From positions 558,001 through 622,000 of the forward strand of contig NW_017264200.1 in assembly GCF_001619985.1 (NCBI RefSeq): a stretch of 64,000 bases of DNA, in the 5' to 3' direction. A model generated the notes under the pieces. The model ran no database searches. It saw nothing but the letters and a program-made list of their open reading frames with translations, and was not told the DNA's origin. The position numbers were made by a program, and so were the translations under genes. Positions 1-12,867 of the stretch are shown here, piece after piece. Numbering within the stretch: position 1 is the first letter of the stretch; each line of letters opens with the position of its first letter. The stretch comes from Xylona heveae TC161. Its lineage: Eukaryota; Ascomycota; Xylonomycetes; Xylonales; Xylonaceae.

Positions 1-393
1 CACGAAATAAAAATGCTCAAATGGGCTATATAATCATCTTGTTATGTATTTTTTTTCCCTTGGAGACTATAAAAATACATTACATGATGGAAGAAAGCTA
101 TAGTATGGACATGAAGTAGGTAGAGTATAAATAATAGTTATACATGGTGAGAAAGTAGAGGGGAGGGCCCGAGGAGCTGGGATTGGTCAGATAGATTAAA
201 AAAAAAAACGAGACGCTCTTTATAATAAACGACGAGGGGAGGAGGGGGGACCAAAGGATCAGGAGTTGGATGGAAAGCGGAAAAGAAAGTTAAGAAAGTT
301 ATAAACTGGACGGACATTGGGGAGGAAAAGTATAGACAAAAAAGAAAAAAAACCCCGGATTATGAACTGGATAATTTAACAGAAAAACGAGAA
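1..393. other. A-rich 3' flank of COX15, no gene
   Basis: AT-rich, low-complexity DNA downstream of the COX15 stop. It holds several short A runs and purine-rich patches. I see no ORF or RNA gene; part of it is presumably the COX15 3' UTR. Confidence 0.5.
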
Positions 394-2071
394 CTATGAA
401 GTCGACTTAATTGGCCCGACAGACCCAGCAGCAAACCCTCTTGGCGTTGGACGGGGCGCATGCGAAGATGACGAGGAGGCAGCCCGACTCAGACGAGCAG
501 CGACGAGTCTGGCCGCGCGAGAGGGGATCCAGACACGACTACCCAAGACAACAGTGCCGGTGAGGAGCGCGAGGGCGCCCGCCTGGTGAGTCGCCGCGAG
601 GTGGGTGGGGACGAGGTACAAGAGCGTGCAAATGCCAAGGACGACCTGGAGGGACGCAAGGTGGACGACGCCGAGCATGCCCTTTCTGGCATTGCGGGGC
701 AGGGCGGCCCTGACGGCGGGGGAGAAGCGGGAGTAAGCCCAGAGGGAAACGATGGCGGTGAAGGCCGTCGTGGCGAGGACGCGGTGGTCGAGCTGCACGA
801 GGGACGGGTTCTCCAGGGCGTTGCGCCACCAGATATCGCTGCCGTCGGGCTTGCGCGAGTAAAAGTCGCTAAAGAGCTCGGACTTGGGCGGCGTCAGCCC
901 GAGACCCATGTAGGGGAACTCGTTGTAGATGAGTCCTGCATCGAGACCCGCGACGAGGGCGCCGGACATGGCGGTAATGAATACAAGGCAGGCGAGTGCG
1001 CCGACGGAGCGCCGGAAGAATTTGAGTTGAGGCAGACGCAGGGTGTTGAGGGCCTTTTCGCCGTTCACGGGGTCAGCCACGAGCTTGTTCTCGCGCAGAA
1101 TCGAGAGCCCGTTCCACAGCATCGCGACGTAGCAGAGGAAGGCGGCGCCCAGGTGGGCGGTCAGGCGGTACTGGCTGACGCGCGGGTGGCTGCCGGGGGC
1201 GAAGAGGTCGTCTTTCAGCCCGGATTTGACCATCCACCAGCCTAATACGCCCTGGAAGCCGATAAGGAGTGTGATCCCGACGAGGTTACGTGCGATGGGC
1301 CGGGAGACGCGCCGCCGCGCGATGAAGTAGATGGTCGGAAGCAGGAAGGAGAGGCCGACGAACCGTCCCCACAGACGGTGCGTCCATTCCATGTAGTAGA
1401 TCTTTTTGAATTCGGGGAGGTCCATTTTCGAGTTGAGCAGGGCGAATTCGGGCGAGGACTTGTATTTCGTGAATTCGGCTTCCCAGTCATCGGCGCTCAT
1501 GGGCGGGAGGGATCCAGTGACGGGGCGCCATTCGGTGATGCTGAGTCTGCAGGGTGAGAGTACGGTGGTTAGTTATATGGCGTGGGAAGAAAGGTGGGAT
1601 GGGAAGGGGGAGGGGGAGGGTGGGATAGTACCCTGATTCTGTGAGACGAGTTAAGCCGCCGAAAATGACAATGCCAAAGACGCTGGCGGCGCTGCCGAGT
1701 AGCCAGTATGCGACGATTTTACTGCTGGTTTCGGGGAACGAGCTCGTCTTGGAAGACGTTGAAGAGGCAGCTCCGCCAATAGTCTTTCCGAGGGATCCTA
1801 GAGGACTGGTCGTTGTGCTGCTGCTGGCGTGGCTGGAATTGGAGCGAAATGCTTGTAAGAAGGGCGTCTTGCCAACTGATTTGAAGACGGGTCGTCGCGC
1901 AGTTGCCGCGGAGTTAAGAGAACGGAGAGCTGAAGCTGAAGCTGCGGATGATGCTGCGCGAACAGATGCTCCGGTCCCAGTGCGCAGACAGGCGCGGCAG
2001 GTGAAGAATTCCCGGGACAATCTAGGCGCACCGCGGCGCAAGGCGGGGAAAGGTTGGAGAAGTGATGCCAT
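394..2071 (-). CDS. cox15: Heme A synthase COX15
   Basis: Mitochondrial inner-membrane enzyme that oxidises heme O to heme A for cytochrome c oxidase. Two exons, 1632-2071 and 394-1546, joined over an 85-nt GT-AG intron (1547-1631), give 530 residues. The start is the ATG at 2071 (MASLLQPF); an earlier in-frame ATG at 2146 is possible. The first ~120 residues are rich in Ser, Ala and Arg and poor in acids, as expected of a mitochondrial presequence. The family's histidine motifs are all present: EWTHRLWGR (His203), TAHLGAA (His278), QLDHRVLAT (His401) and ATHQAG (His467), with several hydrophobic membrane spans between them. The intron falls just after GGLTRLTESG, and the join restores GLSITEWRPVTG, the usual COX15 sequence there. 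Length and motifs match fungal COX15 closely. The Ser/Arg-rich C-terminal tail after the last helix is variable in the family. Confidence 0.95.
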
Positions 2072-2661
2072 GATGGGCAATCGCAAGAGAGTGGCCCCTC
2101 TTCTACTGTCCCTTGCGATATTGACGAAAAGCTTCAAGTCCTGCAAAATAAAGCGGCCGTCTGGAGGAAACTCGGATGATCCCAGATTCCGAGTGCCGCA
2201 TGAAATTAACTGGCCAATCAGTGAAGTTGAAATTCAAATGGATTAGTCATAGACCCATTTGAATATCTCGACCATGCTCGATGGGGAAATATCATAACAA
2301 TTCACCACCGAAGAGTTCACTTCAAGAGACATCTTCACGGAAGTTTGGCAATTGATGTCGGTGAAGAAACTTGATTTAGGCAGCAGTGTTTGGTCTGAGA
2401 CAGAAGGTATAAATACCCCAGTCTTTGCTCTCCTCTGTTGAACCTTTTCTTTCCGTAATCTCCATTGTACCGTCATATTTTAAAAATCCACAGAATTCAG
2501 TGTGATTAATTCTTAAAAGACGCTGTTCATAACATTGTGCTTTTCATGAATCATATCTTGCAGAAAAAGAAAGCTCTTGGACTTTGATTTCTTGCCACTA
2601 TTCCAATCTAGTTCACACGTCAGATTCGTTCCCTGAAACGTCACTACTTCAATCTCCAAAA

Positions 2662-2731
2662 TGGACAATCCAGATATCTCCATACCAGGCACTGGAGCAT
2701 TTACTGCAGTGATTTGATATTGGATTGTCCA
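2662..2731. repeat. Imperfect inverted repeat (hairpin)
   Basis: Arms at 2662-2678 (TGGACAATCCAGATATC) and 2716-2731 (GATATTGGATTGTCCA) are reverse complements apart from one extra base and one mismatch, with a loop of about 37 nt. It could be a very short foldback element or the end of an older repeat. No target duplication was seen. Confidence 0.6.
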
Positions 2732-3629
2732 AGTTTTTAAAAATAAAGGCCGCGATCATTGGTCCGCAGTAGACCTAATGATCAGATTTAGCGGAAATGG
2801 TCGAGATCTAAGACAATCCGAAAGGGATGTGTTTGTTTCAGTGTTTGGCAACGACTCCAGAGCTTACCTCCTCCACTCGCGGGTGCAGGGGGCGAAAGAG
2901 GAAGAAACGACCGAGCCTACTCTTCTCGTATTACTGCAAGAAAATTCTATTACTCCCGTCTCTCTGTCACGGCTATTTATCGAACCGAAGGAAGCCTATA
3001 AAAACATGGGCATTGTTATGTTCCGCTTGGGTCCATCTGTCGCAGGGGCTGCATCGTGCACAAATACCTTCATTACACTGTTTTTCACTAGATGGAATTC
3101 AGTTTCTTATAGTTTTTCAGCCTATGGAAGCATCGTGACAGGCCAGCACCAGGTCGTCAGAAACATCGAGGCAGTGACTTATCAATCATTTTCAGATCGT
3201 GCAAGAGAAATCATTGTCGAAGAGTATCTCGCATTCTAACATTCAAGTGAGGCCAAGTATAATCTTCACCATTTGAGCCATTGTCAGCGATGTTTAAACT
3301 TGGGACAGGTTTATATCTGACCACCGCAGCCACAACAGAACTTGCTACCCTCATTAAACAGAAGAGGTGAGCAAGGTGCTCACTCTCCGGTGCTTTCGCT
3401 GCTCATTTTTCCCAATGGAAAGCAGCTGGAATCTATCTCATTGAATAATAAGAATCATATCTCGGGCAACGCGGATATTGAATTGATAATCATAAATTTA
3501 GTCACAGATGACAAAAATAGGCACTTTGAATACCGTAAAACAGATAACTTGGAGCATAGTGGATTATAAATCCAGTGCCTACAACTGCATTTCAACGATT
3601 TAGAACACAAAATATCAATTACTGCTATG

Positions 3630-3790
3630 CAGTATTAGATTTGCCCGCTGGAAAATGGCTCCGCCTCGTTCTGCACAGCATATTTGGATGATATCCTCAT
3701 CCATAGTGAATAGTTAAAAATTGCTGCTGCACTCCATCTTACCAGCGTACATCAAGGCCAACGTTCTTAAAATCTTCGCTCGTCCTGACA
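3630..3790 (+). mobile_element. Ty3/gypsy LTR retrotransposon fossil, RT fragment
   Basis: One frame around 3660-3712 reads FCTAYLDDILIHSE, the YLDD active-site block of Ty3/gypsy reverse transcriptases (family consensus FCTAYLDDILIYS). Only this short part of the polymerase is recognisable. The element is broken and old, with no flanking LTR pair I could identify; surrounding AT-rich DNA may include other worn parts of it. Confidence 0.7.
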
Positions 3791-6700
3791 AGAAGGAAAT
3801 CACAAAGGGCTCTGAATTGCATTGATAAAGAGAACTACTGACCATGATTTAAACTTTAGCTCAACCCAACCATTAGAACATGCACTTCGGCGCAGGTGTT
3901 AGGTTTCTGTCCGTATCGACGCGCATTATGATAAACGCTAACTTTGAGGTATCAATAGCTGCTGAAGCATGCATGAGGCATTCAAGCTAATAATAATACT
4001 TAACCTCTGACCTCGACCGCGGATACACCCTCTGGATATTATTAATGTGATCGATGCCCGGACTGGAGAAGAAACGACCACCTAGTGGTGCAGCCAAGAA
4101 AGCATCGGGGACGAGAGCGTCATCGCAGACGCCCCCCTTTCTCGGCAGCCACGCCACGGATATTCAGAAGACCATGAATACTTTGGAGGAGGAAATGAAC
4201 CAGCGACTGGCTTCAACTGCATTGGATATACCCCGGCACTTGATCCCTCCATGGATCACGGATTCACGGGGCCAGGGCTTGCACGTGGTTAATCCTGCCC
4301 TTTGCCATTCCATCCCGAACCATCCTTGATGAATCGGAGGTCTATAGTGGGGTCATCTGCCTATTCTTTGAGTAAGCCGTGGTCTCACTGAGCCGGACAG
4401 CAATGGGCTGCACGGAGGTGCCAGTGCTGCCGATCCCACTCCGGAGCCGCACGCCACTATCAGGCTGTCCAACCAAGCCCTCCGAGACCAGCAAAGCTGG
4501 TATATCCTTCACTGGCGGCCGAACGGGAGGCCATCTCCTATCTTGCCCAGACCTGACAATGAAGAGGTCAACCAAAGAAATAGGGAGAGGAGGAAGAAGA
4601 AAAATAAGCGCCGACGGCAGCGAGACAAGGACGCAAAGGCGCTTCACAAAAAGCCAGAAAGTAAGGATGGGGAAGGAGGAGGAAGCCTGGTTTCAGGCTG
4701 AGCAAAAAAATTGATAGTAGATAAGGCTTTTTAACGTAAATTAATATGCACGGAACAAGCGCCCGGTCCTCTTTTCTCCCACCATTGCCGAATGCAAAGC
4801 TATTGTGGTCAGTCAGAGGAACAATGGCTGAGAGAGTCAGATTTAATGTCGCCGATGGAGCCTGCAGAGGTATTCCAATCGACCAAGCTCGTCTCCCGCA
4901 GCAAATTCTAGTGGGGACAAATAGTCTGTCAAAGCACCAGAGTACACAGCTTGACTTTTCTGAAAGGTAGTTATGCAAAGTGACGGAAATCGATCAGAAA
5001 CAATTAAGAAGAGCGCGCAACAATCCGACAGTTCATACTAAATGGGCAGCTACATCTGTCATAACCAATCGACAACCTGATTCACGTCATCAGAAACTGG
5101 GATTAATACCCCGGTTTTTAACCCACTTATGTTGGCAAAGAAAATATCGTCAATGCCCCATTTCTACTGAACATAGCGGAGAGGCATGTCAGATTTGGGA
5201 GCGTTTGCAAGTCCGGAATTTTCACTCTCATCAAACGAGAACTGAAATGCTCCATTTCCAGCTCTTCAACTGCGTTTTTTCTGGAGATCCTTCATAATGT
5301 CCTCATCAGCAGTACTCGATGTGGCATCTATCGATCCGAAGCCGATGCCGCCAGCCTCTGCTAGACCGAATTACCAAAAGCATATAGTCAGTTGGCATTC
5401 ATTTCCGAAACAATAAGTTGAACAACTAAATAACCTTGAAGTCTTCTTACAGCTCATTACGCACTAACAATCTGTCATTCTCGAGAGCTACCGGCAGATA
5501 CGAAAGATTAAACCCGTAATGTGGAAGAGAATATAGTTGCTCTGCTGCTGAAACAGCATACAGCATAATATCCCATCACACGTTTCCAAGACGCAAAGGG
5601 GGTTATTATTTGTATACGTCAGTCAATCTAAAAAGTCTGAGAGCAAAGAAGATGAGCGCAAGGGCAAGCGGCAAATAAAACCAAAGGGAGGCAGACCTCT
5701 CATAGAAGTCTAGCACTCCCTTCGAGGTGCCACTCAATTTTTACATCTCCATCATGCACCAAGTTACATAGGTCTCCCAAGTGGCCTTGCAGGATCTCCT
5801 TGCATCTACTTATGCAACAAGATCACTGGTTTCAATCTAGTCAAGGCTCTGGACTATGCTACCTTCAAGACATAGCGGATTTACGGATCTGAAAAAAGAA
5901 AAGATCTTTCTTCTCAAACTACAAGAACTGCTGGCCGGAAGAAATTCAGCGACGAGCACGCGTCTATCGATGATAACGCCGAGACTACAATAAAAGCTGA
6001 TTTGCCGCGAATATACAGGATTGCGGTTGAAGAGTTGAGGTCCGCCAAACTTGCAAATATCAAGATGGCACGGAGCAGGCGAAACGCAAAGCCAAATGAA
6101 AGCACCATTGTCCTGAGCATTACTCTTATCGTCATAGAAATTGCTGCTAGAAATGGCATGAGGAATGGCAATTTTGCATACCGCATCCGTCGTTGTGCGC
6201 ACCGAGTCTTCCGGACCGATACCGTAAGCTGCATTTGTCGAAGATTACAATCTTTGAGTCGTCTTTGAGCAAAATAAGAACTTGTTGGCAACATTGTCTC
6301 ACGTCTACATCTCCCATAGACTGACCAAGTTCCAAACTTTTGAAAAGTCTGGGGTATCAGCATCCATCGCATGCACGAGGCCCATCAGATCAAGAAATGC
6401 ACAAGAAGAAGCTTAAAGTAAAACAACTAGTGGCAAATGAGGAACTGGAAAGAAGGCATGATGAGCAGTATCGCGACCAACAGCAAATTCTCAAAGCAGA
6501 AGATCTCCTAGAGCCAGGAAAGCTCAAAGAAACACTGGTGGACATCTTCTGTCAGCAGCCACAGTTAATGATCTGGACGTAAATTTCTCTTTGTTGGTAC
6601 GATCCATATCAAGCGGAGCCGTCTCAAGCACTGTCTCTCCGCCACCAGTCTAGCCCACCAGGTGGTCTATCTCTCTGAAAAGCTTGGGATTAGGCCAGTC

Positions 6701-8992
6701 AGATAGAAGGGAGCATCCGAAAGTCCAGGCCTGATTCGCTGCTTTCTTTCAGACGCGCTTGGGTTAAACACCTCGCCAGTCGCCTTCTGTTCGATCCTTC
6801 TTTTTCTGTTCAAATCCCAAAATACACTTTTCGGAGCATCTTCTGGGCCTTGCTTCTGGACGTTTTCTGCGGTGTTTTTCTTCCCTTGATCGTCTGCGCT
6901 GGTGCTTGGACGCCGTTTTCTAACTGTCGCCTTAACAGCATTTTGCACATGCAAACAATGGATCGACATTACACAAGGCCAGTTTCATCGGCTCTTTCGT
7001 CGCTTTTCCTGTGCAGGCTGTCTCCTGCGATGTGTTTGCGTGTTTGGCTGCCGTTGTTTCGTGGCTGTTTCCTTTTCTGCCTCCTTGGCTGTAAGAATTA
7101 TAACAAACCAATTATCTCCAGCCTGACTGACTTGCATGTGGCGGAAATTAGAGCTCGACGGCACTCTTTTGCCTGCTCTGTTGCTCAGATCGGTCCTCCG
7201 TCGCCAAAAATGGCAAATAACCGGCCGATACATCAGCGCGCTCGACAGTAAAAAGTCAGCCAAATCGGGACATTGTACCAAAGGCCTCGATGCGTCTTGG
7301 GCTGAGAGCTGAGAAAAAGCGAAAGCCGAATGTCAGCGATCTAGCATCCTGGGATGACAACAAAAGGAGAATTTGACCAGCGGAGATTAGCATATTCAAA
7401 GCTGTCTGTACTTACAACCTTTGAATTCATGTACAGCAGCCGTGATCATGGATAAGCATGAAAATTCAGACGAATATACCTTATATTTCTTGTCCAGTCC
7501 TACATTATCTCGGGAAAAACATTATACCGGTTCCCATTATTTCGAGTGGCACGCCTGTCATTGAACCGGATGGGCTGCTCCAACTTGCCGTACGCTCAAC
7601 TTATCGTCGCGGTCATTGAGCTGTAGATCCGTGATGCCCTGAAGTCAAGTATTTGCTACCCATTTACTACTGGCGTTGATCCAAGGGCATAAAGAAATGC
7701 TGACTTCCTTTATCGAAAAAGAGGAGGAAGATTCTTGTGGGAAATGAGTTGAAATGGGCGCTGTCGGTCTTTGAACAGAGAACAGAGTCAAGTCAATTAC
7801 AAGACCAACGCCAGAAGCCCAAGACAACGACGGAATCGATCTCGGATAATTATGTCTGCCTATCCATTTCTCGCATGCATCCTCAATGAATAAACGCCTT
7901 TTCTATCTTAAAAAACTGTTTAGTTTACCTCAACACCTCTCCGACTCTCATGAATGCAACAAACGCAATGGCCCTCTCAGAAAACTTGAATAACTCTACA
8001 AATTTACTACGAAAGTATGATGTAGAGAATTACGCCAGAGGAATAACTCGGAGCTGCAGAAGCTCTATCGACTTGATGTTTACTACAGATATCATAAACA
8101 CCAGCTTCTGCATCAGTTATAATTACTTGCGAACCCAGATCGAACCATATAACTTTCCGCCACCACCGTGGAACATGTTGATGTTGTTATGTTCACAAGC
8201 CCCCAGAAACTTACTCAAGAGTTTCGGGGACCTGATTTCCGCACCTCAAGTATTCCAAAGCATGACGTTCAAGACATATCTTGGTCAGTCTATCCTTCTA
8301 TACTAATAACAAGCACATATCAAACCACCATACACATATCCAAAAAAAAAAAAAAGAAATGACCAGTCAAAGAACAACTCTAGGAGTCTAGGACCCTCTA
8401 CCAAACAAACTCTGATTCACGAGAGGCCGCGGTTGGAAAAGAATCCTCCAAACAAGTTGTCGTGCTGATAGATTTTCTCTTGCCCATTCTTAAAAACTTC
8501 CACGAGCTTTATCTCTGGACCCAAATGTCTGAATTCCTATATCTTAACTTAAGAACTTGGTGCTGGCCCCTGGGCTCTAGCCTCTGGGTGTCACGAGCGG
8601 CAGGCCCGCAGACAAAGCTTCCGGATTCAAGTTACAAAATGCAGCTCCATGGCTGATTCAAATGTCGGTCCCAAATCTGATCGTCTCCTGGTTCTTTTAT
8701 TTTTACTTTTTAATTTCAAAGGCTTAACATGTTTACATGTATCATAGTATTTGAATCAATTCATGCAAAGCAGGTTACAATTCAACAGAAGGACATGCAG
8801 TTCGTCCAGACTCCAGCGTGTGCAATACATTATTACTGGAAATGATTCCAAGATTTGATATTTTCTTGTTTCAAGAATTGAGATTAGCTAGATAGCTTTA
8901 GTAGTTTGACTTGTATAAGATGCTTGATTCTTGTAATCCTAGACTTATCTCTCAATAGTAGTAACCCTAAAGTAAAAATAATGTTTTCTCAA

Positions 8993-9011
8993 GGGCTAGG
9001 GTTAGGGTTAT
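8993..9011 (+). repeat. Short telomere-like TTAGGG repeat
   Basis: About two TTAGGG units (CTAGGGTTAGGGTTA), with an inverted AACCCTAAA copy some 30 nt upstream. Two units can arise by chance in AT-rich DNA; I do not read this as a telomere or a fusion site. Confidence 0.4.
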
Positions 9012-9454
9012 ATGTATTTTACTAGATATCTCAATAAAAACAATAATATTATAAGGATCTATTTTAGTATTTACTAAGCCAATAAAATCATGTTACAATA
9101 TATTATATGACTGCTTTACAAACTACAAGTCTCTAGATATGGATCAAACTCTACCTAAGATATAGATTAGACAGAGTCACAGAGTAGAATACAGTATATA
9201 ACCCAACCCGACTTGACCCGGGTGGTTGGCCAAGCGGGAGGGATGTAGGGGGAGCCATATCCAACGGTCCTACCCTAACCCGACGGTGTCTCATCCCGGC
9301 AGCCTATATAGCAGGATTAATTATTATACTGGTCCCTGATTCATAAATTGCAAAAGTTTCGGTATCAAAAGATTCGGTGGAAATGTAAAAGGTCTTACGT
9401 GGGTTTGCCTCGAGGCTTGCTCGGCCAGGACTCAAGAAGCTATGGTAAAAATAG

Positions 9455-9512
9455 TAGAGAAAAAAATAAATAAATAAATAAATAAATAAAAATAAAAATA
9501 AAAATAAAGAAT
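9455..9512. repeat. (AAAT)n / (AAAAAT)n microsatellite
   Basis: A run of AAAT units followed by AAAAAT units. A second A-rich tract with AAATT-type units and an 18-nt A run lies at about 9715-9810. Both sit downstream of the AIM9-like gene, outside any coding region. Confidence 0.85.
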
Positions 9513-9673
9513 GGGCACAGACCGGGCAAATAAAGCATGACACTTAGGCTAGATAGGTGGAAAGATAGGATTATTCATGACTGCATTAGTATTAATTAAA
9601 AAAACCTTTCCAATCACAATGAAGTGTAGCATCATTTATGCTCATGCTCCTGCTCGTGCTCCCGAGGGCCCAG

Positions 9674-9701
9674 GACTACGGTCTACGGTCTACGGTCTAC
9701 C
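9674..9701. repeat. Heptamer tandem repeat (CTACGGT)
   Basis: About four head-to-tail copies of CTACGGT, the outer ones imperfect. Too short to be more than a small microsatellite; just 3' of the AIM9-like gene. Confidence 0.8.
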
Positions 9702-9932
9702 TCCAGGCTCCGGTAAAAAAATAAAAATAAATATAAAAATTAAAATCAAAATTAAAATTAAAAATTAAAAAAAAAAAAAAAAAAGAATAAAAAAAATAAA
9801 TCCAGGACCACGGGAGGAAGATTGTGTGGAGGGATATATCATGTAAAAAAAAAAGGAAAGGAAATACGCAGAACGGCGAGCGGCGAGTGGGGAGCGGCGA
9901 ACCTGATGAGCAGGGTCTAAGCATCTGGAACC

Positions 9933-11831
9933 CTAGGTTTGAGGCTCTTGATATGGCCAAAGTCTGGTGAACAGCTCTCTCTCTTCATCATCTTTCGCCA
10001 GACCAATGAAAATGTCCTTGAGCTTGCGGTTATTCTTCTGTGCAACTTCGTAGTCGTTGGGGTCGACCATGCCGTCCACATCGATCCCAGCCTCCTCGCG
10101 AAATAAGGAAAGCATTTTTCCAACGCCATGCATATTCTCGTTCTCTTTGAAATGCAGCTCGATATCTTTCTCAGTGAAATCGATAGGACAAGAAATGTCT
10201 GGAAAAAGCTCTTCCCAATCCGTAAAGAATGAAATGAGGGAATCGCGAAGAAAAAATAAATCACGATTTTCCCAGATTCCATTCACTAACAGGACTGGTT
10301 TACGAATGGCGGAGATTGTGTTTTGCTCACTGAGGCTTACGTCCCTAAGAACACCCCAGCGGCGAGGCGCCCGCTTGAGCACTTGAGCAGTGTAGTATTT
10401 GCGTACAATCTCCTTCTCGAGCTCCTTGTCGATCTTCTCCTGCTCGTCTTCGCTGAGGCTGTCATAGTTTTCTGGGCGTCCCGGAACGACCCAGCCCTTC
10501 TGAATGGGCCGATGACACTGAAATATTTTAGGGATGCAATACTGGTAGAATAATGGCGCAACGCAGGCTGACTGCCAGTCTACGATGCGGGTGATTTGAT
10601 GCGTATCTGGATCGACAAAGAGGTTTTCCAGATGGAGATCCGGATGCCACAGAACGTTGGACGATGCCGCCTCGTCAGTTGATCGGGGAACCAGATAAGG
10701 AGACACTTTCATGTATTTCTCTAAAAGATCCAGGCCGTCTTCAGGGAGTTCTTGTTCTCGAAGTGACCGGTAATAGTTCATCCGTGGGCGTGCCTGTGAC
10801 TGAATCCATGCAATTTCATTGAGTCCCATTGCGCGTGTGTAATCGCCTGGGTCTCTCCCTGTTGTAGAAATTGTTAATAGTTACAACAGATGAGAAAACA
10901 ACTGGAAAATACTGTGATTTAACTCACAAGGACCCCGATCAAGTTCCATTTCCCTTCTGTCACCTTTCCAAAACTCGTTCGCCGTGAGCGGCCCCATGGA
11001 GAACCGACTGAGGGCCTCAGGAGCAACAGAATTGATGCGGATATCTTCCGCTTTCCCAATGAGAGAGCGCAAGTCTTCCCTGAAATAGATACAACCTTGT
11101 TGGTCGAAAGTCATGGTACTCAATTTATTCTCTATGTCAACCACTTGAGTGATCAGCTGGAGCTTTAGTTCTCGCGGCCATTGATCCCAGACTGAGCGGA
11201 GCCGAACACCAGGCGCTTTTTCTTCGAGAATATAGGCTGCTTCGACCGGGTTATTTGCTGCATCATTCGACCATGCAAGGATTCGAGGGACAGGAATATT
11301 AAACAAGTCCCGGAGCTATGAGATTTTAACAAATATATCTGAAAATGTGTGTGTGTGAGAGAGAACTGTTGATCGTACCATCACACGTGTCGCGACTTCG
11401 GAGGCGACTGAGAAACGAGCAGGTCCGGCATTGGGATTTGGGAGCTTTGCAAAGACTTCGGCGCCGTTGTCCATTGTCAAGATGAACGCCTTGTTGTACA
11501 ATCCCTCTGAGCATTTGGTGATCTTGGTGCCTGCTTGATAGCTTAATCAACCTTTCTCTTTCGCACAGGGCGTGACGAAAACTTACAGCATCGAGCCCCC
11601 TCACAGACGTTGACAGCTGCTCCGATAAGCTGTTGCAGGTTAAACTTTAGGTAACGCTTGGAAAGCTCAGCTTTTTCGTTGAATCTATTGTTTGGGCTGA
11701 AGTGAGCGGCGAGCCATGATTTCGAAAATAATTTCGTGCTGCTCTACTTACAGCCATCGGTGTCTCGTGTATTGGAATAAGACCTCTTCAAGAATCTTTT
11801 CTTCTAAGAAGGCGAATGCAACATCAGTCAT
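9933..11831 (-). CDS. AIM9-like phosphotransferase family protein
   Basis: Aminoglycoside-phosphotransferase/kinase-like protein resembling yeast Aim9 (altered inheritance of mitochondria 9). The true substrate of this family is unknown. Five exons: 11752-11831, 11587-11696, 11379-11530, 10928-11315, 9933-10858, giving 551 residues; all joins keep frame (for example NVCEGARC/CTKITKCSEG and RGPW/RDPGDYTRA). The catalytic loop reads WHPDLHLEN (His315, Asp317, Asn322) and the metal-binding Asp is in IVDWQ (Asp337), so the kinase fold looks intact. The N-lobe has NGAEVFAKLPNPNAGP, typical of the Aim9 group. The start MTDVAFAF is the first ATG after an in-frame stop; no clear mitochondrial presequence is visible, so a further 5' exon may have been missed. 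Fungi often carry many paralogues of this family. Confidence 0.88.
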
Positions 11832-12522
11832 TTGGATCCATCGAATAGGAGTTTACTTATGATAGAGCCTTATCCACCTGAACCATCCGGTCTCTCTATG
11901 AAGAGTTCTGGTTGTTCACGTTCTGACTGGTGCCGACCTGGACGGAGCAAGCAGAAATATGAACAGAATCTCATATTGTGCTGCTGAGGACGAAGAGAAA
12001 CAGTAATATGGCTGTCAATCCGTGAGCTTTCACAGATCTGTGAGAATAAACACTTGTTCCTTGCTACACTGAAGCTGTTGTTATGGATTGGTTCAAGATC
12101 AGATTTGTTAGAATCCGTGCTTTTAAGAACAGCTGCTTGTAAAGGAAATAATATTCCTTCGGTAAGCCATAGGGCTAGGTCTTTTCTACTGTGTTGCCGA
12201 ACAATCTGTGAATTATGCATATTCTGTACGACAATGAATTTATATTCACCCACTACGAAGGATGCTATACTTGAAAGACTATGTACTACACTTACTTATG
12301 ACCCAATCAATATTCAACATGAATTTATTTGTCCAATGTTTATGTTTTTCGAAATCTAGAATCAAGTCCAATGACATTTGATGGCATCTCGTAAATAGTA
12401 AACAAAGATGGTGTTGCCCGAGGAAGTTTGTGCCGCTCTCAAGCAAAGCCTTAAGCTAATGGAGAAACTGAACGAATACCCATTACATTCTCTTCTTCAT
12501 AGGATTTCTTCTTCGTCGGCTT

Positions 12523-12573
<51 letters not shown>

Positions 12574-12867
12574 TTATTTTTTCCCACTCCCGTCCAAGAA
12601 AGGGTGTTAGTAAGACGAAGCACCCATTGAATGGGCATCTTTACCAGTAGTCAATAACACTTTATATTCACCAAACAAGGCACAATAAAATTGATATTCA
12701 CCCCGAAATAATATCTCAGGCTCCTGGTGCCTTCTATAAATTCTACTTTAAGTCCATAATCATGCTGCAGGTGATTCCTCCATGCTTAACAGATTTTGAG
12801 GATTCACATTGAGTTCATTGCGGAAATAAACTTGAAAACATCGTTTTCCCGACCCCAAATAACCAAT
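11832..12867. other. Intergenic, AT-rich, with long T tract
   Basis: No supported gene. Short ORFs occur on both strands without domains. The only clear structure is the homopolymer described separately. Confidence 0.5.
12525..12568. repeat. 44-nt homopolymer T tract
   Basis: An uninterrupted run of 44 T on the + strand. It could be a slippage-expanded tract or the poly(A) end of a retroposed copy lying to its right on the minus strand. I could not find target-site duplications, so the origin is open. Confidence 0.9.

Larger units (their letters stand above)
2072..9932. other. Gene-poor AT-rich island with transposon relics
   Basis: Almost 8 kb without a gene I can support. Open frames here are short, overlap on both strands, lack recognisable domains, and show no splice pattern joining them. 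The longest (2778-3239, 153 codons) has no family signature. A Ty3/gypsy reverse-transcriptase fragment lies near 3630-3790. A stretch at 4450-4690 encodes a very basic Lys/Arg-rich peptide in one frame, and 6340-6582 a coiled-coil-like one; neither is recognisable. Past 8.7 kb the DNA becomes clearly AT-rich with microsatellites. The picture is an old repeat graveyard between COX15 and the AIM9-like gene. Confidence 0.6.

Noticed and set aside
586-1245. 219-codon + strand ORF opposite COX15
   Set aside because: It is antisense to clearly conserved COX15 coding sequence and has no domain; GC-rich codons make the other strand open by chance.
4054-4978. Several short ORFs, possible gag or integrase parts
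   Set aside because: One frame is Lys/Arg-rich but no zinc knuckle, integrase or other motif can be named, so no assignment is made.
8993-9011. Interstitial telomere or chromosome fusion scar
   Set aside because: Only about two TTAGGG units; too short to mean anything beyond chance.
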